Source of the DNA: an uncultured Elusimicrobia bacterium
GTDB taxonomy: Bacteria; Elusimicrobiota; Elusimicrobia; Elusimicrobiales; UBA9959
Direction: 5' to 3'
DNA length: 64,000 nucleotides
NCBI GenBank assembly: GCA_903917735.1
Contig: CAIXBR010000092.1
Span: forward strand, 1 to 64,000
Shown: piece by piece, positions 49,582 to 59,195 of the stretch
Numbering within the stretch: position 1 is the stretch's first letter
Layout of the letters: every line of letters begins with the position of its first letter
Program-made: the position numbers and the translations under genes
Notes under the pieces: generated by a model
What the model was told of the DNA's origin: nothing
Database searches by the model: none
The model's input: the letters and a program-made list of their open reading frames with translations, nothing else

Positions 49582-50853
49582 ATGCTCGATATAAACCTCA
49601 TCAGGACCAGTCCCGAAAAAGTGAAGCAGGCGCTGCTAAAAAGGCTTGACTCCGTGGACCTGGACGCTATACTGGACCTGGACCGCAAAAGGCGGGAGCT
49701 TATAGTAGAAAGCGACGCTCTGAAGATGCGCAAGAACACGGTTTCTTCCACCGTCCAGAAACAGCCCAAGGAGGCGCAGCAGGCGCTGTTCGCGGAAATG
49801 AAAGAGATCTCGGCGAAGATAAAGACCCTGGACGCCGGGGCCGCCCTGGTTGAAACAGAGCTGGGCCAGCTGATGGCGGAGCTGCCGAATATGCCTGCCG
49901 AAGACGTGGTGGCGGGCGGCAAGGAGAACAACGCTGTTCTGCGCGAATGGGGGACCAGGCCGGACTTCAAGTTTGAGTTGAAAAGTCATCTGGACCTTTC
50001 AAAGAGCCTCGGGCTTATAGATTATGAGCGCGGAGTAAAGCTGGGCGGTACGGGTTTTTGGGTTTACAGGGACATGGGCGCCAGGCTGGAATGGGCGCTG
50101 CTGAATTTCTTCGTCGAGACGCATCTCGCCAAAAATTATTCTTTCGTGCTGCCGCCCCACGTCCTTAACTACGAGTGCGGCTACACCGCCGGCCAGTTCC
50201 CCAAGTTCAAGGACGACGTGTTCCTGCTCGCTTCCGGGGACGACAAGAAGGTGCAGTTCCTGCTTCCCACCGCCGAGACCGCCCTGATAAGCCTGCACAG
50301 GGACGAGATCGTGAAAGAGGACGAACTCCCAAAGAAATATTTTGCCTACAGCCCCTGCTACAGGAAAGAGGCCGGCGGCTACGGCGCCAATGAGAGAGGA
50401 ATGATACGCGGGCACCAGTTCAACAAGGTGGAGCTGATACGGTTCACCCGCCCCGAGGATTCCCCGGCCGCTTTCGAAGAGATGGTCGCCGACGTGGAAA
50501 GCGTGATGCAAAAGCTCGGCCTGCATTACAGGGCCGTAAAGCTGGCGGCTAAGGACGTCAGCGCCTCGATGGCCCGGACCTGCGACATTGAGGTCTGGAT
50601 CCCGAGCATGAAGGGCTATAAAGAGGTCAGCTCCGTCTCCAGCGCTAACGACTACCAGGCCCGCCGCGGCAATATGCGCTTCAAGCGCGCCGCCACCGGC
50701 AAGAATGAATTCGTCCATACGCTCAACGGCTCCTGCCTGGCCACTAGCCGCCTGTTCCCCGCCATAATCGAACAGTTCCAGCGCGAGGACGGCTCCGTTG
50801 TGGTGCCGGAGGCGCTGCGCAAATTTATTGGGACCGACGTCATAACCATATGA
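49582..50853 (+). CDS. serS: Seryl-tRNA synthetase
   Basis: The 423-residue enzyme has the N-terminal coiled-coil tRNA-binding arm (residues 1-100; LIVESDALKMRKNTVSS, LVETELGQLMAELPN) and the class II core: motif 2 YRKEAGGYGANERGMIRGHQ near 266 and motif 3 GSCLATSRLFPAIIEQFQ near 387, with LPTAETALISLHRDEI between. It charges tRNA-Ser (and tRNA-Sec if present). The stop overlaps the next ATG (ATGA at 50850). The gap upstream, about 109 bp, is too short for a normal T-box leader and shows none. Confidence 0.95.
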   Translation: MLDINLIRTSPEKVKQALLKRLDSVDLDAILDLDRKRRELIVESDALKMRKNTVSSTVQKQPKEAQQALFAEMKEISAKIKTLDAGAALVETELGQLMAELPNMPAEDVVAGGKENNAVLREWGTRPDFKFELKSHLDLSKSLGLIDYERGVKLGGTGFWVYRDMGARLEWALLNFFVETHLAKNYSFVLPPHVLNYECGYTAGQFPKFKDDVFLLASGDDKKVQFLLPTAETALISLHRDEIVKEDELPKKYFAYSPCYRKEAGGYGANERGMIRGHQFNKVELIRFTRPEDSPAAFEEMVADVESVMQKLGLHYRAVKLAAKDVSASMARTCDIEVWIPSMKGYKEVSSVSSANDYQARRGNMRFKRAATGKNEFVHTLNGSCLATSRLFPAIIEQFQREDGSVVVPEALRKFIGTDVITI

Positions 50854-52046
50854 AAAAACTGATATTACCTGTCCTGCTGTGCTTTTGCGCGGCCGCTGCG
50901 GCGGCCGGCACTCCGAAGAGCGAGCCGCTGCCGGACGACCTGCGCCTCCTCTCCAAAAAAGGCATAGACGCCATCTATTCAGTGGATATTCCCGAGGCCA
51001 GGAAGAATTTTGACGAGGCGCTCTCCAAGTATCCCGACCACCCGTACCCGCATTTCGGCCTGGCCATGGCCAAATGGGCCAGCCTGGAATACCTGGAAGA
51101 CGAGTCCGACCCCAAGCTTTACAAGGAATACGAGGCTATGACCGACAAGGCCCTGAACGTGGGCCTGGCCTGGGTAAAGAAGCACCCGGGCGACGCCAAC
51201 GCCTATATGTGCCTGGGCGGCATGTACGGCCTCAGCGCCCGCCTGGCCGTGCTGCAGCACCGCTGGATATCGGCCTATTTCGAAGGCAGGAAAGCGATCT
51301 CCAATACCAAAACCGCGCTGAAGATAGACCCTGAGATGTACGACGCCTATCTCGGCCTCGGCCTGTACGAGTATTACGCCGGCACGCTGTCGGGGGTGGT
51401 CAAGATACTGGCCAAGTTCTTCCTCAGCGGCGACGCGAAGCACGGCATAGAGCTGCTGACCATCTGCAAGGAGAAGGGCTATTTCAACTCGATGGCAGCC
51501 AAGCTGATGCTGATAGAGATCTACACCACCACCGGCAGCCCCTACGTTAACCGCGAGCTGGCGGTGAAATGGTCGCACGAACTGCGCGAAGCCTACCCCG
51601 AGCATCCGCAGATGCAGTTCGTGGAGATAGTTTCTCTCTATGAGAACAGGCAGTACGAGGATTGCCGGAAAGAGGCCTTGGAATACCTGCATGCCATAAA
51701 TGACGGCAAGCCCGCTTACCGCCGCCGCTATCTGCCGCGCATCCTTACGGCCATGGGCACCACTTACCTGGTGGAAAAGAAATACGACCAGGCCGAGGAA
51801 TATTTTGCCAAGGCGGCCGCCACGCTTAAAGAAGACCCGGCCGCCCACCCCGCGCGCTGGGGCGTGTGGGCCATAGTGCGGCTGGGCAATGTTTATGATC
51901 TGAAAGGCCTGCGCGCCAAGGCCCTGGAGTATTACAAAGAGGCTAATTCCTACAAGGACGAGTGGGGCTTTTCCGAATCCATAGGCAACTATCTTAAGAA
52001 GCCTTTTGCGGAGACGCAGCTGCCCGGGCAGATGCCCCCGCCGTAA
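50850..52046 (+). CDS. Exported TPR-type protein
   Basis: A signal peptide (KKLILPVLLCFCAAAAAAG) is followed by about 375 helical residues with TPR-like units: IYSVDIPEARKNFDEALSKY near 45-64, a central region with DAYLGLGLYEYYAG, and later YLVEKKYDQAEEYFAKAA and RLGNVYDLKGLRAKALEYYK. The ends are polar (GQMPPP). It is translationally coupled to serS, which is unusual for an exported protein and may be incidental. The role is unknown. Confidence 0.75.
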   Translation: MKKLILPVLLCFCAAAAAAGTPKSEPLPDDLRLLSKKGIDAIYSVDIPEARKNFDEALSKYPDHPYPHFGLAMAKWASLEYLEDESDPKLYKEYEAMTDKALNVGLAWVKKHPGDANAYMCLGGMYGLSARLAVLQHRWISAYFEGRKAISNTKTALKIDPEMYDAYLGLGLYEYYAGTLSGVVKILAKFFLSGDAKHGIELLTICKEKGYFNSMAAKLMLIEIYTTTGSPYVNRELAVKWSHELREAYPEHPQMQFVEIVSLYENRQYEDCRKEALEYLHAINDGKPAYRRRYLPRILTAMGTTYLVEKKYDQAEEYFAKAAATLKEDPAAHPARWGVWAIVRLGNVYDLKGLRAKALEYYKEANSYKDEWGFSESIGNYLKKPFAETQLPGQMPPP

Positions 52047-52138
52047 GCGGGCCTGAACGGTTCGCCGGCACCCTCCTCCTCTCCGGTGGGACATGTTTAT
52101 TTCCGACTAACCGCGGCTGTCAGGGGGGCGGCTGAACT

Positions 52139-52495
52139 ATGACCCTAGAAGAATTCGAAGAACTGGCGGCAGAGGCCCTTAAGGGGCTGCCGCTGGAATT
52201 CCGCGCGCGGCTGGATAACGTGGTAGTAATAGTGAAAGCCGCTCCGGATAAGGCGCAGGTCCGCAGGTTCGGCCGCGGGTTGCTTGGTTTATACGAAGGT
52301 ATACCGCTGTCGGAGCGGGGCCGGTCCTACAGCGGGGCCATGCCGGACAAGATCACTCTTTTCAAGGAAAACATAGAAGCTTCCGCCGGGGACGGCGGGG
52401 ATGCGGGAGCGAAGATACGGCATACCGTCATGCACGAAATAGCCCACCACTTCGGCATGGACGACGAGGAGTTGCTGAGAAAGGGGCTTTACTGA
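52139..52495 (+). CDS. Minimal zincin metallopeptidase family protein
   Basis: The 118-residue protein ends with the zinc-binding motif HTVMHEIAHHFGMDDEEL near 97-114 (HExxH with a downstream acidic residue), the hallmark of the short PF06262 (DUF1025) family. A first part (FRARLDNVVVIVKAAP) and the loop KITLFKENIE are also conserved. Members adopt a minimal metalloprotease fold; substrate unknown. AGGGGGG precedes the ATG by about 10 bases. Confidence 0.85.
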   Translation: MTLEEFEELAAEALKGLPLEFRARLDNVVVIVKAAPDKAQVRRFGRGLLGLYEGIPLSERGRSYSGAMPDKITLFKENIEASAGDGGDAGAKIRHTVMHEIAHHFGMDDEELLRKGLY

Positions 52496-52510
52496 ACCGG
52501 CCGGGCCGCG

Positions 52511-53809
52511 CTACACCGCGGTCCCGCGCCGCACATAGCCGGCCGCGCCGGTAATTTCAACCTTCAGAAGATCTCCCGCCTTAAGTGCGGGGCCGGGCCC
52601 GCTGGCTACTTCCACCCGGCCGTCTATCTCCGGCGCGTCCCGGTAGGTGCGGCCGAATAGCGGGGAGTCCATAAGGACTTCAGTGGTCTTGCCCTTCAGC
52701 TCGGTGTTGAAGACGTCCAGGACCCGGCTCTGGGCGGCTATAAGCGCCTGCGCCCTCTCTTCCTTTACATCCTCGGGGACCTGTCCCGGGAAACCGGCGG
52801 CCGGGGTTCCGGGCTCCCTTGAATATTTGAACACCCCGACGTTGTCGAAGCGCGTCTTTTTCACAAAACCCAGCAGCCTGCTGAAATCCTCGCCGGTCTC
52901 GCCGGGGAAGCCGACTATAAAATTAGTGCGGATAGCTATGTCCGGCATGGCGCGTCGAAGTTCCGCTATCTTCGCCTTTATGGACTTCTCGGTGGAGGCG
53001 CGGTTCATCCGCTTAAGCACCCTGTCCGAGATGTGCTGCAGGGGCATGTCCAGGTAGCGGCACACGCTTTTATTGGCGCGCATAATCTCGATAACTTCCG
53101 GGGTGAGGCGCTCGGGGTAAACGTACATCAGCCGCCACCACTTCACGCTTTTTATCCTCAATAGCGTATTCAGCAGCCACGCCAGGCGGGACCTGCCGTA
53201 AATATCCACGCCGTAAGAGGTTGTGTCCTGCGCTATCAGGGAGATCTCCACCGCGCCGCTCTCGGCCAGATTGCGCGCTTCTTGCGCAAGGGCTTCCACC
53301 GGTTTCGACCGGAAGGGGCCGCGTATCGACGGGATAAGGCAGTAGGCGCAGTGGTTATCGCAGCCGTCGGCCACTTTCAGGTAGGCGCTGTGCGGGGCCG
53401 TCAGGCGCGCCTTTAGCTTAGGCGACTCCAGCGGGCCCGCGGCCGACAGGATGTAACTGCGGCCTTCGTCTAAAGCTTTCGCGGCAAGGCCCAGGGCGTG
53501 TATCCCCACCACGGCGTCCAGGCCGGGGAAACGCGCGGCCAGTTCTTCTTTTTCCCGCTCCACCAGGCAGCCGGTCACCATCACTTTGGCCAGTTTGCCG
53601 CGGGCTTTCAGGGCCAGCAGGCGTTTTATTTCCTTCTCGGATTCTTTCACCGCCGAGCCCAGGAAAGCGCAGGTGTTCACCAGCGCCGCGTCGGCCCCGT
53701 CCTCCTCCCCGGTCAGTTCCCAGCCGGCCGCGGCCAGTTCCCCGGCCATCACCTCCGCGTCTGAAAGATTCTTCGGACAGCCGAGTGAAACGATGAAGAG
53801 TTTAGGCAT
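52511..53809 (-). CDS. rimO: Ribosomal protein S12 methylthiotransferase RimO
   Basis: RimO adds a methylthio group to an aspartate of ribosomal protein S12. The order is that of the MiaB/RimO family: the N-terminal UPF0004 domain with Cys11 (SLGCPKNLSDAEV), NTCAFLGSA and GCLVERE for the first 4Fe-4S cluster; a radical SAM core with CDNHCAYCLIPSIRG for the second; and a C-terminal TRAM domain (LFGRTYRDAPEIDGRVEVAS). The CPKN pattern marks RimO rather than MiaB. 432 residues is normal. No ribosome gene is adjacent. Confidence 0.95.
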   Translation of the reverse strand: MPKLFIVSLGCPKNLSDAEVMAGELAAAGWELTGEEDGADAALVNTCAFLGSAVKESEKEIKRLLALKARGKLAKVMVTGCLVEREKEELAARFPGLDAVVGIHALGLAAKALDEGRSYILSAAGPLESPKLKARLTAPHSAYLKVADGCDNHCAYCLIPSIRGPFRSKPVEALAQEARNLAESGAVEISLIAQDTTSYGVDIYGRSRLAWLLNTLLRIKSVKWWRLMYVYPERLTPEVIEIMRANKSVCRYLDMPLQHISDRVLKRMNRASTEKSIKAKIAELRRAMPDIAIRTNFIVGFPGETGEDFSRLLGFVKKTRFDNVGVFKYSREPGTPAAGFPGQVPEDVKEERAQALIAAQSRVLDVFNTELKGKTTEVLMDSPLFGRTYRDAPEIDGRVEVASGPGPALKAGDLLKVEITGAAGYVRRGTAV

Positions 53810-53864
53810 AATATTTTTACCACAGGCCGTATTCCGGCCTAGGGCTTAGGGCGTATAACTGCGC

Positions 53865-54794
53865 TTATCCGTGCTTTTCCAGGCGCTTTATCAGGATGAA
53901 GGTGGCGGCTCCCGCGATGGCCATGGCCAACAGGAAGATCGGGTAGGCTACCTTCGGGTTGGTTATCCCGGTTATGGCGTACAGTTCCGACATCCCGCCC
54001 ACCCCGGCGAAGAAACTCGGTATTGCCACGGCTATCACTATGGCGTTGAGGTTCTTCATCAGGATGTTCAGGTTGTTGCTGACTATGGACGCGCGGGCGC
54101 CCACCAGTGAAGCGAAGATGTTGGAGTAAATGGCGGCCTGCCGGTAGCACTGCTGGTTCTCTATCATGATGTCGTCGATGAACTCCACGCTGCGCGGGCT
54201 GAACCCGGCCTTTTCCGCGCTGTGCTTTAGGCGCTCTATCACACTGGAGTTGGCGTTTATCGCGTTCAGGTAGTAGACCAGGCTTTTCTCCAGGGTGAAC
54301 ATGTTTATCAGGTGCTTGTTCTCCATGGAATAGGTGATCTTGCTCTCTATCTCGTCGGCGATCATATTGATGATCCTGAGGTGCTCCATGAAGTGGAAGA
54401 TGGCGTTGTAGATGAGCTTGAGGAACACTTCGCGTATGCCGCCCACCTGCTTGAAGTATTTCCCGGAGAACATCGGGATATCCTCGGACAGCGCCAGTAT
54501 CAGCTGATCCTTGAGCAGGAACAGGCCCATGGAGGAGACCTTGAACATGAAGTGGTCTTTAGAGGAATAGTTCTTGGGCCGTTTGAAGATCAGGTCAATA
54601 TTGTCTTCCCCGATCTCTATGCGGGACGGTTCTTCGGGGTCGAAAGCGGAGATGAAATTATGTTCGTCCAGGGAAAAATTTTCTATAAGCCACTTCTTTT
54701 CGTCTTCGGAAGGGCTTATTACCACCCAGATGTCCGGCTTCGCCGCTTCGGTCGCAACGATCAGGTGGTTCTCTATTTTATAGCGCTTTATCAT
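53865..54794 (-). CDS. CorA-family divalent metal channel with variant GMS motif
   Basis: The 309-residue protein has a soluble N-terminal funnel domain (about 1-240) with a long helix (VFLKLIYNAIFHFMEHLRII) and two C-terminal membrane helices (LNAIVIAVAIPSFFAGVGGM, PKVAYPIFLLAMAIAGAATF). The pore loop after helix 1 reads GMSEL where classical CorA has GMN. The selectivity Asn is therefore replaced by Ser. The C-terminus is basic (KRLEKHG), as usual. It may carry Mg, Co or another cation. It is in the same direction as rimO and sucD. Confidence 0.82.
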   Translation of the reverse strand: MIKRYKIENHLIVATEAAKPDIWVVISPSEDEKKWLIENFSLDEHNFISAFDPEEPSRIEIGEDNIDLIFKRPKNYSSKDHFMFKVSSMGLFLLKDQLILALSEDIPMFSGKYFKQVGGIREVFLKLIYNAIFHFMEHLRIINMIADEIESKITYSMENKHLINMFTLEKSLVYYLNAINANSSVIERLKHSAEKAGFSPRSVEFIDDIMIENQQCYRQAAIYSNIFASLVGARASIVSNNLNILMKNLNAIVIAVAIPSFFAGVGGMSELYAITGITNPKVAYPIFLLAMAIAGAATFILIKRLEKHG

Positions 54795-54808
54795 CCGCTT
54801 TTATTTTA

Positions 54809-55723
54809 CTACTTCCGGGCCGCCCTGGGTCTGGTTTTTCCGCTCAACTTCGCGGCCACGGCGGCGCCTATTTCGGATAGATTGTCCACCACCACAGCTC
54901 CCGCTTCTTTCAAGGCTTCAACTTTCGACGCGTGCGTGCCGGAGCCGCCTTCCACAATGGCTCCCGCGTGGCCCATGCGGCGGCCGGCGGGGGCGGTACG
55001 GCCTGCCACGAAGCAGAACACCGGCTTGGTCATCTCTTCCCTTATGTAGCGGGCCGCGTCCTCTTCGGCCGAGCCGCCTATCTCGCCTATCATGATGACG
55101 GCCTCGGTCTGACGGTCCGCCTGAAAGAGTTTCAGCGTGTCCACGAAATTCATCCCCTGCACCGGGTCGCCGCCTATGCCCACCACAGTGGACTGGCCGA
55201 GCCCCTGGCTGGTTACCTGCCACACGGCCTCATAGGTCAGCGTGCCGGAGCGCGACACCACTCCCACAGAGCCCTTGCGGTGTATGTAGCCCGGCATAAT
55301 GCCTGCCTTGCATTCTCCGGGGGTTATCACGCCTGGGCAGTTGGGCCCCACCAGCGTGATGTCGCGGCCTTCGGCCCGCATGGCGTTCAGGCGTTTCTTT
55401 ACGCGGGCCATGTCCAGCACGGGTATGCCCTCCGTAATGCAGATTATCACCGCTACGCCGGCGTCCGCGGCTTCCAGTATGGAGTCCGCGGCGTAGGGGG
55501 GGGGCACGAAGATAAGCGAGGCGTTGGCTCCGGTCTCTTTTACCGCCTCGCGCGCCGTGTTGAACACCGGGCGGCCCAGGTGCTCGGTGCCGCCCTTGCC
55601 GGGGGTGACGCCGCCCACTATATTGGAGCCGTATTCTATGCACTGCTGGGAGTGAAAAGAGCCCTGCGCGCCGGTCAGGCCGTGTACTATAATTTGGGTC
55701 TTCTTGTTCAAAAGTATGGACAT
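54809..55723 (-). CDS. sucD: Succinyl-CoA synthetase alpha subunit
   Basis: The ATG at 55723 ([18 protein letters not shown]) follows GGAG at nine bases; the longer upstream extension has no similarity and runs through a palindromic element. The 304-residue protein has the CoA-binding [29 protein letters not shown] near 150 and the phosphohistidine segment [20 protein letters not shown] near 245. With SucC it converts succinyl-CoA, ADP or GDP and phosphate to succinate and NTP. The 281-bp gap to sucC holds a nested palindrome, so coupling of the two genes is looser than usual. Confidence 0.93.
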   Translation of the reverse strand: MSILLNKKTQIIVHGLTGAQGSFHSQQCIEYGSNIVGGVTPGKGGTEHLGRPVFNTAREAVKETGANASLIFVPPPYAADSILEAADAGVAVIICITEGIPVLDMARVKKRLNAMRAEGRDITLVGPNCPGVITPGECKAGIMPGYIHRKGSVGVVSRSGTLTYEAVWQVTSQGLGQSTVVGIGGDPVQGMNFVDTLKLFQADRQTEAVIMIGEIGGSAEEDAARYIREEMTKPVFCFVAGRTAPAGRRMGHAGAIVEGGSGTHASKVEALKEAGAVVVDNLSEIGAAVAAKLSGKTRPRAARK

Positions 55724-55753
55724 ATTGTCGTCTCCAGTTAATCTGTTCTGCCG

Positions 55754-55999
55754 GCGGAGCGCCCGGGGCTTTGCTCCGCTCACCCGGGCAGAGGGAACCG
55801 TTGCGCGGCTCCCCCCTGAAGCGGGGCCGCCACGCATAAACCGCATAGCGGTTTTGCGCGGCCCCGGCTCGGCGGTTTTGCTAACGCAGAAAACCGCCTC
55901 CGCCCTTGCGGCCCGGGCGCGAAGCATAATTATGCTTCGCTCTAAAGCCGGGCCTCACCTCCCCAACGGGTGCTCGGAGCAAAGCCCCGGGCGCTCCGC
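55754..55999. repeat. 246-bp nested palindromic element with 24-bp perfect arms
   Basis: 55754-55777 and 55976-55999 are perfect inverted repeats (GCGGAGCGCCCGGGGCTTTG... and ...CAAAGCCCCGGGCGCTCCGC). Inside, GCGAAGCATAATTATGCTTCGC (22 bp, read as GCGAAGCATAA/TTATGCTTCGC at 55919-55940) is a perfect palindrome, and GGCGGTTTT/AAAACCGCC forms a hairpin. Located between sucC and sucD; non-coding. Confidence 0.8.
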
Positions 56000-56004
56000 T
56001 GGTG

Positions 56005-57168
56005 TTAGTTCGCTTTCGCCGCGGCCACCGCTTTCTGCGCGGCTTCCCAGAGCGAGCTGGCCTGCGCTATCTTTATGCCGGACTTGGCCAGTATTTCCCT
56101 GCCTTCCTTGACGTTGGTGCCTTCCAGCCGCACTATCAGCGGCACGTCTATTTCCACTTTTTTCGAGGCTTCCACCACGCCGGAGGCGATGTTGTCGCAC
56201 TTCATAATGCCGCCGAAGATGTTCACCAGTACGGCTTTCACCTTCGGGTCCTTGAGTATTATCTGGAAAGCGCGGGTTATCTGGTCCACGCTGGCGCCGC
56301 CGCCCACGTCCAGGAAATTGGCCGCGTCGCCGCCGGCCATTTTTACGGTGTCCAGCGTTGCCATGGCCAGCCCCGCGCCGTTGACCATGCAGCCGATGTC
56401 GCCATCCAGGCCTATGTAGTTTATGCCGATGGCCTTGGCCTCTTTCTCTATCTCGGTGGCTTCATGGTCGGGCCTGGCGGCCTGGTCCTTATGGCGGAAC
56501 AGCGCGTTGTCGTCGGTAACTATCTTCGAATCGATAGCCAGCAGCCTGCCCTCGGAAGAGATGACCAGCGGGTTCACCTCCACCAGGCTGGCGTCGTTCT
56601 CCAGAAAAACCTTAACTAGCTGCCTGGAAAATTCGGTGAACTCACGGAAATTCTTCTGCGGTATCTTCAGGTCGAAAGCCAGCTGGCGGGTCTGAAAGTC
56701 CAGCAGCCCGACTTCAGGGTCCACCGGCACCTTTATTATTTTTTCAGGGTGGGTATGGGCCAGTTCCTCTATGGACATGCCGCCTTCCGCGGAGGCTATT
56801 ATGGCCGGGGCGGCGGCTTTGCGGTCCAGCACAACGGAGATGTATATCTCGCGGGCAATGCCGCAGGCCTCCTCCACCAGCACCTCTTCCACGGTCAGGG
56901 CCTTGCCCTGGGTCTGGTGGGTGATCAGCTTCATGCCCAGCATCTGGCCGGCCAGTTCGCGGGCTTCGGCGGGGGTTTTGGCCAGTTTAACGCCGCCGGC
57001 CTTGCCGCGGCCCCCGGCCAGTACTTGGGCCTTTACCACCCAAGGCCCGGGGCCTTCCATATGCAGACGCTCCGTGCTGTCGCCTATCCTTATTACCCCG
57101 CAGCGCGGCAGCATGGGAATGCCGTAGCGCTCAAAAATTTCTTTACCCTCGTATTCTAGGAGTTTCAT
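56005..57168 (-). CDS. sucC: Succinyl-CoA synthetase beta subunit
   Basis: The 387-residue ATP-grasp protein starts MKLLEYEGKEIFERYGIPML and carries GGRGKAGGVKLAKT near 45-58, a magnesium site around VEVNPLVISSEGRLLAID near 197-214 and the C-terminal ligase domain GGIMKCDNIASGV near 318. Together with SucD it makes ATP or GTP from succinyl-CoA. GGAAGG precedes the ATG. The korAB operon diverges from it, so the two steps of 2-oxoglutarate conversion to succinate are adjacent. Confidence 0.95.
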   Translation of the reverse strand: MKLLEYEGKEIFERYGIPMLPRCGVIRIGDSTERLHMEGPGPWVVKAQVLAGGRGKAGGVKLAKTPAEARELAGQMLGMKLITHQTQGKALTVEEVLVEEACGIAREIYISVVLDRKAAAPAIIASAEGGMSIEELAHTHPEKIIKVPVDPEVGLLDFQTRQLAFDLKIPQKNFREFTEFSRQLVKVFLENDASLVEVNPLVISSEGRLLAIDSKIVTDDNALFRHKDQAARPDHEATEIEKEAKAIGINYIGLDGDIGCMVNGAGLAMATLDTVKMAGGDAANFLDVGGGASVDQITRAFQIILKDPKVKAVLVNIFGGIMKCDNIASGVVEASKKVEIDVPLIVRLEGTNVKEGREILAKSGIKIAQASSLWEAAQKAVAAAKAN

Positions 57169-57236
57169 GTGCCTTCCTGCCCGGTCTGTTTGGTATTAAA
57201 TTTACTAAAAATGCGTATTCCAGCAACTTATACCGT

Positions 57237-57268
57237 TTGAACCACCTGAATATAATTTGTAGTATAAT
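57237..57268 (+). promoter_or_regulatory. Candidate promoter of korAB
   Basis: TTGAAC (57237-57242) and TATAAT (57263-57268), spaced 20 bases, or TAGTAT at 17 bases. It lies 70 bp before the korA ATG in the divergent gap with sucC. Tentative. Confidence 0.4.
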
Positions 57269-57337
57269 TCTCGGCTTCAAGTCCAGCCGAAAAAACGGGG
57301 TTTTGGGCCGAAAAAAGTCCGCGTTCAGGGGATAACG

Positions 57338-59194
57338 ATGAGCAAACCCGAAAAAGACAAGAATGTCCATGTTAGCGAGCATAGCTCGGTGACGGTGCGC
57401 TTCGCGGGCGACTCGGGCGACGGCATCCAGCTGGTGGGCAGCCAGTTCGCCAACGCCACCGCTGTGGCCGGCAACGACCTCAGCACCCTTCCGGACTACC
57501 CCGCCGAGATACGCGCCCCGGCCGGGTCGCTGGCGGGGGTGAGCGGCTTCCAGATAAGCTTTGGCGACGAGTCCGTGATGACCCCGGGCAACAAGCCCAA
57601 CGTGCTGATGGTTATGAACCCGGCGGCGCTGGCGGTCAACCTCAAGAACCTGGACAAAGGCTCCGTCATCATAGCCAATACCGACGCCTTCACCCCGGCC
57701 GCGCTCGAAAAAGCCGGCTACAAATCCAACCCCCTCGAGGACGACGCCCTTTCCAATTACCGCCTGCTGGGCGTGGCGGCCTCTACTTTGACCGAGAGCA
57801 CGCTGAAAGATTCCGGCCTTACGCGGGAGCAGATGCTGAAGTGCAAGAATTTCTATCTGCTGGGCATCATGTTCTGGATGTACGGCCTGCCGCTTGCTTC
57901 CACCAGGGAGCGGATAAAGAGCAAGTTTGCCAAAGCCCCGGCGCTGGCCGAAGCCAATGAAAAGGTGCTGCTGGCCGGCTACTACTACGCGGACGTCACC
58001 GAGATCTTCGACGCCAGATTCCAGCTGAAAAAGAGCCCGGTGGCCCCCGGCAAGTACCGCAACCTGACGGGCAACGAGGCGGCCGCCTACGCGCTGATAA
58101 CCGCCGCAAAGCTGCTGAAGAAAAAACTTTTCTACGGCTCGTACCCCATAACCCCGGCCTCCGAGATCCTGCACACCATTTCCAAGCATCGCTCCAACGA
58201 TGTGGTGGTGTTCCAGGCCGAGGACGAGATAGCCGCCGTCTGTTCCGCTATAGGGGCCTCTTTCGGCGGCGAACTTGCCGCCACCGGCACCAGTGGCCCC
58301 GGTCTCTCCCTTAAAGCGGAAGCGCTGGGCCTGGCCGTTATAGCCGAGCTGCCGCTGGTGGTGATAGACGTGCAGCGCGGCGGGCCTTCCACCGGCCTGC
58401 CCACGAAGACCGAGCAATCCGACCTGCTGCAGGCGGTGTTCGGACGCCATGGGGAATGCCCGCTGGTAGTGCTGGCCGCCTCCAGCCCGGCCGACTGCTT
58501 CACCACCACCCTTGAAGCTGCGCGCCTGGCGGTAAAGTACATGACGCCGGTGATAGTGCTTTCCAACTCCTATCTTTCGAACGGCTCCGAGCCGTTCCGC
58601 ATTCCCAAGCTTTCCGAGCTGCCCAGGTTCCAGACTACACCTCTGCCGCTGCCGGAGGATTTCAAACCCTTCATGCGCGACCCGGACACGCTGGCGCGGC
58701 CCTGGGTCTGGCCCGGGCTTAAAGGCTACGAGCACCGCATAGGCGGCCTGGAGAAGGCCGACGGCACCGGCGCCATCAGCTACGACCCGGAGAACCACGC
58801 GCTGCTGACCAGCCTGCGCGCCGAGAAGGTTAACCGGGTGACGAAGGAGATCCATCCCACCAAGATCTACGGGGTGGCCGAAGGAGAGCTGCTGGTTGTA
58901 GGCTGGGGTTCCACCTACGGCGCCATCACCTCCGCCGTCACCGAGGCCCGTAACGCCGGCCTGAGCGCGGCCTCCGTGCACATACGCAATATCCACCCGC
59001 TACCGCCCGACCTGGGCGCCATCATGCGCCGTTTCCGCAAAATACTGGTACCGGAGGAGAACTCCGGCCAGCTCAGGATGCTGCTGCGCTCGGAATATAT
59101 GTGTGAGCCGCTGGGGCTGAACAAGGTGCAGGGCCAGCCGCTCAACTCCGACGAGGTGCTGGCCAAAATAAAGGAGGTCCTGCTGGGGAACTGA
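57338..59194 (+). CDS. korA: 2-oxoacid:ferredoxin oxidoreductase, fused gamma-alpha subunit
   Basis: The 618-residue protein joins a gamma domain (residues 1-190; VRFAGDSGDGIQLVG, ALAVNLKNLDKGSVIIANTD) to an alpha domain (from about 225; NEAAAYALITAAKLLKKKLF, FYGSYPITPASEILHTISKH, GTSGPGLSLKAEALGLAV, VVDVQRGGPSTGLPTKTEQSD). This layout and the following beta gene fit the 2-oxoglutarate:ferredoxin oxidoreductase type. It oxidises a 2-oxoacid to acyl-CoA with reduced ferredoxin, or runs in reverse. No separate ferredoxin-type delta subunit is present. sucCD next door argues for 2-oxoglutarate as substrate. Confidence 0.9.
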   Translation: MSKPEKDKNVHVSEHSSVTVRFAGDSGDGIQLVGSQFANATAVAGNDLSTLPDYPAEIRAPAGSLAGVSGFQISFGDESVMTPGNKPNVLMVMNPAALAVNLKNLDKGSVIIANTDAFTPAALEKAGYKSNPLEDDALSNYRLLGVAASTLTESTLKDSGLTREQMLKCKNFYLLGIMFWMYGLPLASTRERIKSKFAKAPALAEANEKVLLAGYYYADVTEIFDARFQLKKSPVAPGKYRNLTGNEAAAYALITAAKLLKKKLFYGSYPITPASEILHTISKHRSNDVVVFQAEDEIAAVCSAIGASFGGELAATGTSGPGLSLKAEALGLAVIAELPLVVIDVQRGGPSTGLPTKTEQSDLLQAVFGRHGECPLVVLAASSPADCFTTTLEAARLAVKYMTPVIVLSNSYLSNGSEPFRIPKLSELPRFQTTPLPLPEDFKPFMRDPDTLARPWVWPGLKGYEHRIGGLEKADGTGAISYDPENHALLTSLRAEKVNRVTKEIHPTKIYGVAEGELLVVGWGSTYGAITSAVTEARNAGLSAASVHIRNIHPLPPDLGAIMRRFRKILVPEENSGQLRMLLRSEYMCEPLGLNKVQGQPLNSDEVLAKIKEVLLGN

Positions 59195-59195
59195 T

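Noticed and set aside
54809-55927. SucD start at the longer upstream ATG (55927)
   Set aside because: The extra 68 residues run through the nested palindrome, have no similarity to SucD, and the ATG at 55723 has its own ribosome-binding site.
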